DNA from: an uncultured Collinsella sp.
GTDB taxonomy: Bacteria > Actinomycetota > Coriobacteriia > Coriobacteriales > Coriobacteriaceae
Reading direction: 5' to 3'
NCBI GenBank assembly: GCA_900542945.1
Contig: UQPI01000079.1
Location: forward strand, 1-7,408
DNA: 7,408 nucleotides
Position 1 is the stretch's first letter. Each line of letters starts with the position of its first letter. Under the pieces are notes generated by a model. It was not told the DNA's origin, did not search any database, and saw only the letters and a program-made list of their open reading frames with translations. The position numbers and the translations under genes were made by a program. Shown here in pieces: positions 1 through 4,998 of this stretch.

Positions 1-147
1 CCCATATCGTTGGGGCCAGGCCCGATTTTGCCTCTTGACAATGTCCTGCTCATATTAAAAGGAACGTCCCCAAGTGCCAACTACCGAATGGCGCCGCCGA
101 AATTATCGAACAACCTGTTCAAAAACACGAGCGAACACCGTCGCGTC

Positions 148-153
148 TATACT
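148..153 (+). promoter_or_regulatory. Candidate -10 box for the flippase gene
   Basis: TATACT matches the bacterial -10 consensus at five of six positions and lies about 29 bases before the TTG start at 182, giving a predicted 5' leader of about 20 bases that includes the ribosome-binding site. No convincing -35 hexamer is found 16-18 bases upstream. A TTGACA at 35-40 is consensus-like but has no -10 box at proper spacing. This promoter would lie inside the extra 36 codons that a GTG start at 74 would add, which argues against that longer form. Confidence 0.35.
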
Positions 154-167
154 AGAGCGCAGCAATA

Positions 168-174
168 GAAAGGA
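168..174 (+). promoter_or_regulatory. Ribosome-binding site that decides the flippase start
   Basis: GAAAGGA ends seven bases before the TTG codon at 182, a near-ideal Shine-Dalgarno distance. The rival GTG at 74 has only an AAAAGGA about ten bases upstream (57-63). The 36 codons between the two starts use ACA, ACT, ATA, CTA, TCA, CGA and AGA, which are uncommon in the rest of the gene. Codon use becomes typical of the gene from 182 on. Confidence 0.6.
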
Positions 175-181
175 CCCCGCT

Positions 182-1762
182 TTGAGCATCACGCCCCTCG
201 ATAGCATTCGCCGCGCCATCGCCCGCCGCAATGGCGTCGCCGACCCCGCCGTAGCGGGCAGCGGCACCGCAAGGGCCCAGGGCGGACGCATCGAGAACGG
301 CCTGTTCCCCGCCTCCCACACGGCCGAAGAGCTCGCGCGCATCCAAGAGCTGAGCCAGCGTAACGCCGGCGGTCCCGACAGCAGCCAGGCCACACGCCGT
401 CGCCGCGAGCGCAATCGCCAGCCCGGCCCCATCCACCGCATGGTCAATGCCTGGTGGAACCGCCTGCTCGGAGCCGTCTACGGCGGCGGCTTCTCCACGC
501 AAGAAGCCGAGTACGAAGATCACGCCACCCGTCGCGACTACCTTTGGAATACCCTGGGCACCGCCGTGTGGGGCATGGCGTTTCCGTTGCTCACCATCGT
601 GTCCACACAGCTCGCGGGCGCCGAGGAGGCTGGCAAATTCTCCATCGCCTTTGTCACCGGCACGCTCATCATGATCGCGTGCAACTACGGCGTGCGCAAT
701 TTCCAGGTCTCGGACATCGACGAAAAGACGTCCTTTGCCTCTTACCAGCTCAACCGCTGGCTCTGCGGAGCGCTCGCGCTGGCATGCGGCCTGGTATACA
801 GCAGCGCCCGCGGCTACGATGCGCAGATGGCCACAATCGGCCTGGGCGTCTACCTGTATAAGGTGATCGACGGCATTGCCGACGTGTACGAGGGCCGCCT
901 GCAGCAGGCCGACAAACTCTACCTGGCCGGCATGAGCCAAACGCTACGATCCGTCGGCGTCATCGCGGTCTTTAGCGTGGCACTGCTCCTCACGCGCAGC
1001 ATGCCCATCGCCGCCATGGCCATGGGTGTTACCGCGATCGCCTCGCTCGTGCTGGTCACCGCGCCGCTCGCCCTGCTCGAAACCGAAAAATCGCGCCGCG
1101 TGAGCCTGCGCGAGGTCGGTCACCTGTTTATCCAGTGCGCCCCGCTTTTTGGCGCGCTGTTCCTGTTCAACCTAATCGAGAGCATGCCCAAGTTCGTGAT
1201 GGAAGGCACGCTGGCCTACAAGTATCAGCTGTACTTTAATGCCCTGTTCTTTCCAGCGCAGGCCATTTTGTTGAGCATCGGATTTGTCTATAAACCGCAG
1301 CTTCTGCGTCTGTCGAGCATTTGGACGAATCCGCGCAAGCGTCGCCGCTTTGACTTGATTATTGTTGCCGTTATGGCACTGATCGTGGTCATCACCAGCG
1401 TGTGCGCCGCATTTATGGCAGGTCCCGGTATTCCCCTCATGAGCTTTATGTACGGCCTCAGCTTTGAACGCTACCGTACGCTGGCGCTGCTGATGGTCGT
1501 CGCCGGCGGCGTCACCGCGGCCATCGACTTTATCTACGCCATCATCACGGTGCTGCGCCACGCTGGAGACGTCACCAAGATCTACCTGATCTGCTTCGCC
1601 GTAAGCGTGGTGCTGCCGGTGATCCTGATTAAGCTGCTGGGTCTGATGGGCGCCGTCGTGAGTTACCTAGCCATCATGGCCCTACTGCTGGTACTGTTGA
1701 TTATCGAGTACGCCCACATCCGCCAACGCATAGAACGAGCCCGCAACCCATACGGCGCCTAA
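182..1762 (+). CDS. Polysaccharide flippase-like membrane protein (MOP superfamily, Wzx/PST type)
   Basis: Predicted inner-membrane transporter that probably moves lipid-linked glycan units or related cell-surface material across the membrane; the substrate cannot be told from sequence. With the TTG start it has 526 residues. Roughly the first 120 residues are hydrophilic, rich in Ala, Gly and Arg, with a basic patch RRRRERNR near residues 72-79, and should be cytoplasmic. About 12 hydrophobic segments follow to the C terminus, the usual number for MOP flippases. The first two membrane segments and the VRNFQVSDID stretch near residues 171-180 resemble the polysaccharide biosynthesis/flippase family seen in Firmicutes and Actinobacteria, by recognition only. 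No glycosyltransferase or capsule gene lies next to it, so a capsule role is not supported by context. It is probably a single-gene transcript, convergent with the phosphoesterase gene. An upstream GTG at 74 would give 562 residues but is poorly supported. Family assignment is fairly secure, substrate unknown. Confidence 0.8.
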   Translation: MSITPLDSIRRAIARRNGVADPAVAGSGTARAQGGRIENGLFPASHTAEELARIQELSQRNAGGPDSSQATRRRRERNRQPGPIHRMVNAWWNRLLGAVYGGGFSTQEAEYEDHATRRDYLWNTLGTAVWGMAFPLLTIVSTQLAGAEEAGKFSIAFVTGTLIMIACNYGVRNFQVSDIDEKTSFASYQLNRWLCGALALACGLVYSSARGYDAQMATIGLGVYLYKVIDGIADVYEGRLQQADKLYLAGMSQTLRSVGVIAVFSVALLLTRSMPIAAMAMGVTAIASLVLVTAPLALLETEKSRRVSLREVGHLFIQCAPLFGALFLFNLIESMPKFVMEGTLAYKYQLYFNALFFPAQAILLSIGFVYKPQLLRLSSIWTNPRKRRRFDLIIVAVMALIVVITSVCAAFMAGPGIPLMSFMYGLSFERYRTLALLMVVAGGVTAAIDFIYAIITVLRHAGDVTKIYLICFAVSVVLPVILIKLLGLMGAVVSYLAIMALLLVLLIIEYAHIRQRIERARNPYGA

Positions 1763-1842
1763 TTAGCTGCCCCCGGAACCGGAATTTGCGATGGAATCAC
1801 CCCGGCTGCAGTCTTGTTGCGGACAATATGCATCATGCAAAA

Positions 1843-1965
1843 CTAAGTGAGTAGACTTTTACCGAATCCCCAACCACACCGACAAAGCACAAGTCTGCGA
1901 CCTGCGGTTTTATTGAGGCAAATATGTTGGGTGCTCGGCATTTCCAAAAAAGTCTACTCACTTAG
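1843..1965. repeat. 123-bp element bounded by a perfect 18-bp inverted repeat
   Basis: The left arm CTAAGTGAGTAGACTTTT (1843-1860) is the exact reverse complement of the right arm (1948-1965), with 87 bases between. The match stops sharply at both ends of each arm. Inside, CCGA (1879-1882) and GCAC (1887-1890) can pair with GTGC-TCGG (1931-1938), so a transcript could fold into a long stem with an inner helix. There is no coding potential and no clear target-site duplication in the flanks (AAAA before, CCAG after). The T run is on the loop side of the left arm, so this is not a standard intrinsic terminator. It may be a MITE-like or dispersed intergenic element, a structured RNA, or paired binding sites. 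Confidence 0.75.
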
Positions 1966-1977
1966 CCAGTGGGCAGC

Positions 1978-2016
1978 CAAATGATTATTTAATCCCCGTC
2001 CCAGAAAAATCATTTG
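1978..2016. repeat. 9-bp inverted repeat (hairpin) in the convergent spacer
   Basis: CAAATGATT (1978-1986) pairs exactly with AATCATTTG (2008-2016), and two more A-T pairs can form after one mismatch; the loop contains CCCCGTCCCA. The stem is AT-rich and no T run follows on either strand, so it does not look like a standard terminator. It begins 12 bases beyond the 18-bp inverted repeat and may be part of the same composite repeat. Confidence 0.5.
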
Positions 2017-2028
2017 ATGGGCAGAAGG

Positions 2029-2072
2029 GCAAGTAGTCAAAAAAGCTCCGTCCCAAATTAGCTACCACTTGC
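2029..2072 (-). terminator. Weak terminator candidate behind the phosphoesterase gene
   Basis: Read on the minus strand just past the phosphoesterase stop codon, AGCT (2063-2060) can pair with AGCT (2047-2044), which runs straight into six T residues. An outer pairing GCAAGT/ACTTGC (2029-2034 with 2067-2072) encloses it. The inner stem is only four pairs with a 12-base loop, so as an intrinsic terminator it is weak. Position and T run are the main support. Confidence 0.28.
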
Positions 2073-2077
2073 ACCGA

Positions 2078-2917
2078 TTATTCGCCCGGGTTGATGTTCG
2101 CGTAGAACTCCGCCCCATCATCGAGCCGCAGGATCCCGACGCGGCCGAACTCGGAGCCGGTGGCGGCGGCGCAGTCGATATCGATGCGATCGGGCACGCC
2201 GGCGGTATCCTCGCCACCCAGGCGCACGATCTGCCCGCGGCCCGACTCCTCATCGAGCCCCGCAAGACCACCGACCTCGCAATAACGCCCGAGCGACACC
2301 GTTGGCGTGTGACCGCTCACCACGACCGGACCCTTGCCCTCGGAAGAAAGCAGCCCGGTCGGCGCATCCCAATAGCCGTGACGAATCCACAGCAGGTCAT
2401 CGGCCGACTGCACCGCGAGCATCTGCTGCAGCAGCTCGCGATCGGCACCCACCGCTCCAACGCCATCGGCGCAATCGACGCCATGCTCAAGCAAAAACGC
2501 GCGCGCCGCCTTCATCTCGATTCCAGCATGTACCAGCAGATACGGGCGCTCCTCGGTCTCGGCCACCGCGTAGAGCGGCAGCGCGGCCATCCATCGCACG
2601 AGCTCCTCGTATGCGTCAAATTCCATGTCGTTGAGCTGCTCGCGCGTCGTCCAGCCACCGTTGATATCCCAGGTCTCGGCATCGAGCGGATCCTGGCTAA
2701 TGATGGCATCGAGCATGATCTGCTCGTGATTACCCTTGAGAACGCGGGCGTTAGGCAGCGAGCGCACGAGCTTAATAACGCCGACCGGATCGGGCCCGCG
2801 ATCGATCATGTCGCCCAGCACGTACAGCGTGTCGTCGGACGTCAACGAGATCTTAGACAGGGCCTCGTCAAGCGCATGCACGTGTCCGTGAGCATCAGAT
2901 GTCGCATAGATCGCCAT
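2078..2917 (-). CDS. PPP-family metallophosphoesterase (calcineurin-like)
   Basis: Predicted cytosolic two-metal phosphoesterase of 279 residues. The metal and phosphate ligand motifs of bacterial PPP phosphatases appear in order: DAHGH (8-12), GDMIDRG (35-41), GNHE (62-65), HAG (130-132) and SGHTP (201-205). The bacterial signatures LWIRHGYW (176-183) and IDIDCAAATG (245-254) are also present. This family includes Ser/Thr protein phosphatases and symmetrical diadenosine tetraphosphate hydrolases (ApaH-like); the sequence does not decide the substrate. The length is normal and no key residue is missing. The ATG start has AAAGG six bases upstream (minus strand). It is transcribed divergently from the antiporter gene, with its own promoter predicted at 2993-3021, and ends facing the flippase gene. 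No kinase or partner is adjacent, so a signalling role cannot be inferred from neighbours. An overlapping 302-codon open frame on the plus strand is a codon-bias shadow. Confidence 0.85.
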   Translation of the reverse strand: MAIYATSDAHGHVHALDEALSKISLTSDDTLYVLGDMIDRGPDPVGVIKLVRSLPNARVLKGNHEQIMLDAIISQDPLDAETWDINGGWTTREQLNDMEFDAYEELVRWMAALPLYAVAETEERPYLLVHAGIEMKAARAFLLEHGVDCADGVGAVGADRELLQQMLAVQSADDLLWIRHGYWDAPTGLLSSEGKGPVVVSGHTPTVSLGRYCEVGGLAGLDEESGRGQIVRLGGEDTAGVPDRIDIDCAAATGSEFGRVGILRLDDGAEFYANINPGE

Positions 2918-2964
2918 GGAACGCCTTTCCCTACCTTGCGACCGAAGCCCGGAACCGCAACTAA

Positions 2965-2988
2965 AACTTCAAGTTGAACTTAAACGTT
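2965..2988. promoter_or_regulatory. Tandem hexamer array over the predicted phosphoesterase transcription start
   Basis: Four hexamers sit exactly end to end: AACTTC, AAGTTG, AACTTA, AACGTT. Adjacent units form palindromes around one central base (AACTT-C-AAGTT and AAGTT-G-AACTT). The array covers the predicted minus-strand start point near 2986 and the first transcribed bases, a place where a repressor could act. No regulator is encoded nearby, so the reading as an operator is inference. Confidence 0.35.
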
Positions 2989-2992
2989 ACCC

Positions 2993-3021
2993 ATTGTACT
3001 CCGTTGCAATAAAGCTGGAAA
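2993..3021 (-). promoter_or_regulatory. Promoter of the phosphoesterase gene
   Basis: On the minus strand TTTCCA (3021-3016) and TACAAT (2998-2993) are separated by exactly 17 bases. They match the -35 and -10 consensus at four and five of six positions. Transcription would start near 2986 and leave a leader of about 70 bases before the ATG at 2917. A GGAAA-GGG-TTTCC inverted repeat (3017-3029) overlaps the -35 box. Confidence 0.5.
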
Positions 3022-3041
3022 GGGTTTCCGAGCAGAGGCAA

Positions 3042-3056
3042 AGACGGCAGCCGTCT
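3042..3056. promoter_or_regulatory. 7-bp-arm palindrome in the divergent control region
   Basis: AGACGGC and GCCGTCT flank a single A, giving a perfect 15-base palindrome between the phosphoesterase promoter and the antiporter gene. The one-base centre suits a dimeric DNA-binding protein better than an RNA hairpin. No confident plus-strand promoter for the antiporter is seen: TACAAA at 3111-3116 is the best -10 candidate but lacks a -35 box. Confidence 0.3.
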
Positions 3057-3170
3057 ATGACGATATCGCGCACGCCCGCAATCCAACCCCATAAACCCAC
3101 CATCTTTGGGTACAAATAACCGCAGACAACTGACCGTGCCACGCCAACCACCCAGGAGCGGACACCATCC

Positions 3171-4772
3171 ATGAACCAGATCCTTCTCTTTATCGGCCTC
3201 GTTATTATTCTGTGCCTGACCATCAAGCCCGTCGGCAAAAAACTCCCCTTCCCCACCCTGCTTATCTTTATCGCGCTCGGCATGCTGTTGGGCGTCAACG
3301 GCCCGGCGCATATCGACTTTAGCGACTACGCACTCACCGAAACCGTCTGCAGCACGGCGCTATTGTTCATCATGTTCTACGGCGGCTTTAACACCAACAT
3401 AGACCGCGCCAAGCCCGTCGCCGCGCCGGCGGTGCTGCTGAGCACGCTCGGCGTCGTCATCACCGCAGGCATCACCGGCGTGTTCGCCCACTTTGTGCTG
3501 GGCTTCGACTGGATCGGCGGCCTGCTGCTGGGATCGGTCGTGGCGTCCACCGACGCGGCCAGCGTCTTTAGCGTTCTGCGCGAGCACAGCCTTTCGCTGA
3601 GGGGCGGCACCGACTCGCTGCTCGAGGTCGAATCGGGCTCCAACGACCCCGTCGCCTACATGCTCACCGCCGTGCTCGCGACCCTCGCGGCGGGCGGCAA
3701 TATCGACATTCCCGTGCTGCTGACCAAGCAGATCATCCTGGGCGTGGGGTTGGGCCTTGCCATCGGCTGGACATCCAGCCGTCTGATTGAGCGCGCACAC
3801 GCAACGGCCGAAGGCGCGCAGACCATCTTCTTGTTCGCCGTGGCCATCGTCGCCTACGCGCTGCCGAGCTACCTGGGCGGCAACGGCTTTTTGGCCGTAT
3901 ACCTTGCAGGCATTGTGCTGGGCGCAAGCGACATCACCGGTAAGGTCGAGATGGCGCACTTCTTCGACACCCTCACCGAGATGGCAGAGATGACCATCTT
4001 CTTCTTGCTCGGCCTGCTCGTCACGCCCGCACGCCTGCCGCAGATGCTGCTGCCGGGCCTGGCGCTCATGGCGTTCATGCTCTTCGTGAGCCGCCCCATC
4101 GCCGTCGGCGTGCTCCTAGCGCCCTTTAAGACGAATCCCAGCCAGGTCGCGCTCGTAAGCTGGGCGGGCCTGCGCGGAGCAGCTTCGGTCGTCTTTAGTC
4201 TCTTTGCCGTGGTGGCCGGCGTTCCCGGCGGACACGACCTATTTGACCTGGTGTTTGTGATTGCCGCGTCGAGCATCGTGGTGCAGGGCTCGCTGCTGCC
4301 GGCGGTGGCGAAGAAGCTCGATATGATCGATGCGACCGGCGACGTGCGCCGCACCTTTAACGACTACCGCGACGAGGACGGCATGTCGTTTGTAAAGCTC
4401 AAGGTGGGCGCTGGCCATCCGTTTGCCGGACGCTCGCTCGCGGACATTGGCAGCGCGACGGACATGCTCGTGGTCCTGGTGCTGCGCGACGGGGCGCATC
4501 CGGTACTGCCCAATGGCGACACCGTGATCCAGGAAGGCGATCTGCTGGTGATGGCCGCCCCAACGTTCGAAGAGCGTGCCGAGGTTACGCTGCGCGAGGT
4601 CACCGTGACGCCCCACGGTCGCCTGGCCGGTCAGCGCCTGCGCGACGTGCCGCAGGGCAAGCACCCGTTTATTGTGGTAATGCTCAAGCGCGAAGGCCAG
4701 ACGCTCATCCCAGACGGCGACACCCAAGTCCAACCCGGCGACGAAGCCGTCATCGCCACGCTGGCGTCGTAG
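3171..4772 (+). CDS. CPA1-type K+(Na+)/H+ antiporter with two RCK_C (TrkA-C) domains
   Basis: Predicted membrane antiporter of 533 residues exchanging K+ or Na+ for protons, with roles in cation balance, pH and turgor. Residues 1 to about 390 are strongly hydrophobic and form the Na+/H+ exchanger domain. They include the ion-site motifs STDAASVFSVL (T127-D128) and ESGSNDP (N158-D159) and the conserved WAGLRGAAS segment with R335. Two cytosolic RCK_C-like domains follow: about 405-474 (from MSFVKLKV to AAPTFEE) and about 475-533 (from VTLREVTV to the end). RCK_C domains bind small regulators; in some Firmicutes antiporters such as CpaA the ligand is c-di-AMP, so control by a nucleotide is possible but unproven here. 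The layout resembles NhaP2/CvrA-type K+/H+ antiporters. The ATG start has AGGAG 12 bases upstream, a slightly long gap. The gene stands alone, divergent from the phosphoesterase. The cation preferred cannot be read from sequence. Confidence 0.85.
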   Translation: MNQILLFIGLVIILCLTIKPVGKKLPFPTLLIFIALGMLLGVNGPAHIDFSDYALTETVCSTALLFIMFYGGFNTNIDRAKPVAAPAVLLSTLGVVITAGITGVFAHFVLGFDWIGGLLLGSVVASTDAASVFSVLREHSLSLRGGTDSLLEVESGSNDPVAYMLTAVLATLAAGGNIDIPVLLTKQIILGVGLGLAIGWTSSRLIERAHATAEGAQTIFLFAVAIVAYALPSYLGGNGFLAVYLAGIVLGASDITGKVEMAHFFDTLTEMAEMTIFFLLGLLVTPARLPQMLLPGLALMAFMLFVSRPIAVGVLLAPFKTNPSQVALVSWAGLRGAASVVFSLFAVVAGVPGGHDLFDLVFVIAASSIVVQGSLLPAVAKKLDMIDATGDVRRTFNDYRDEDGMSFVKLKVGAGHPFAGRSLADIGSATDMLVVLVLRDGAHPVLPNGDTVIQEGDLLVMAAPTFEERAEVTLREVTVTPHGRLAGQRLRDVPQGKHPFIVVMLKREGQTLIPDGDTQVQPGDEAVIATLAS

Positions 4773-4786
4773 TGACCAGGGGTTAG

Positions 4787-4864
4787 CTAATTTGCGACGA
4801 AGAAATCAAGCGCCTAGAGAACCTCATGCCTTCGCTCGCAGATTTGGATTTGCCCGAGGAGTAA
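4787..4864 (+). pseudogene. Orphan C-terminal coding fragment (possible gene remnant)
   Basis: Directly after an in-frame TAG (4784-4786), an open stretch reads CDEEIKRLENLMPSLADLD then LPEE and ends in TAA at 4862-4864. It looks like an acidic, helical protein C terminus with normal codon choice. There is no start codon at its head; the only ATG would give 12 residues, and no ribosome-binding site precedes it. Its frame differs from that of the antiporter, so a simple frameshifted antiporter tail would also need an explanation for the TAG. I cannot identify a parent protein. It may be the last piece of a deleted gene, or chance. Confidence 0.3.
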
Positions 4865-4919
4865 AGCACCCCTCCCCCATGTAACCATCCTGTAAATCAT
4901 AGCGGCGCACTCGGGTTTT
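4853..4919 (+). terminator. Weak terminator candidate upstream of serC
   Basis: CCCGAG (4853-4858) can pair with CTCGGG (4910-4915), which is followed by TTTT (4916-4919). The stem is GC-rich but has only six pairs and encloses about 51 bases, so it is marginal. It is the only stem-plus-T-run I see between the antiporter and serC. Confidence 0.22.
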
Positions 4920-4951
4920 GCTGTGATTCGGTCGCGCCTGACGCTCCACTG

Positions 4952-4960
4952 TGCTAAAGT
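4952..4960 (+). promoter_or_regulatory. Extended -10 promoter of serC-serA
   Basis: TGCTAAAGT contains the extended -10 TGn signature followed by TAAAGT (four of six consensus matches). No good -35 hexamer lies 17 bases upstream, which is tolerable for an extended -10 promoter. Transcription would start near 4967, inside the palindrome GAACGTTC (4966-4973), leaving a leader of about 32 bases before the serC ATG. No attenuator, riboswitch or leader peptide fits in so short a leader. Confidence 0.4.
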
Positions 4961-4998
4961 ATCCCGAACGTTCAAACGACTACGAGGGGAACTAGAAG

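Larger units (their letters stand above)
1763..2077. other. Convergent intergenic region made of repeats
   Basis: This 315-base spacer separates two gene ends that face each other, so no promoter is expected in it. I find no credible gene. It is richer in A and T than the flanking genes and contains a perfect 18-bp inverted repeat (arms 1843-1860 and 1948-1965), a 9-bp hairpin (1978-2016), the word CCGTCCCA twice (1996-2003 and 2048-2055), a TGCAT-C-ATGCA palindrome (1829-1839), and a CAAATTAGCTA word (2054-2064) that recurs inverted at 4784-4794. Such a repeat mosaic between convergent genes fits intergenic repeat elements or transcription-ending structures. Confidence 0.7.

Noticed and set aside
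35..58. TTGACA at 35-40 as part of a promoter with TATTAA at 53-58
   Set aside because: The spacing is only 12 bases, well short of 16-18, and no other -10 box fits.
74..181. Extension of the flippase to a GTG start at 74 (562 residues)
   Set aside because: The extra 36 codons use several codons rare in the gene, contain a plausible -10 box, and the TTG at 182 has a better-placed ribosome-binding site.
1763..1842. GC-rich terminator directly after the flippase stop (CCGG-AA-CCGG at about 1774-1783)
   Set aside because: The stem is four bases with a two-base loop and no T run follows.
1843..1965. Reading the 18-bp inverted repeat as an intrinsic terminator or as a CRISPR unit
   Set aside because: The loop is 87 bases and the T run is on the loop side, so it is no standard terminator; there are only two inverted copies with no regular spacers, so no CRISPR.
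2078..2917. Metallophosphoesterase as the missing phosphoserine phosphatase of the serine pathway
   Set aside because: It has PPP two-metal motifs, not the HAD-type DxDxT motif of SerB, and it is not in an operon with serC-serA.
2069..2977. 302-codon plus-strand open frame opposite the phosphoesterase
   Set aside because: The minus strand carries all PPP phosphatase motifs; the plus-strand product resembles no family and runs through the phosphoesterase promoter region.
3360..3959. 199-codon minus-strand open frame inside the antiporter
   Set aside because: Shadow frame; the plus strand has conserved CPA1 ion-site motifs through the same interval.
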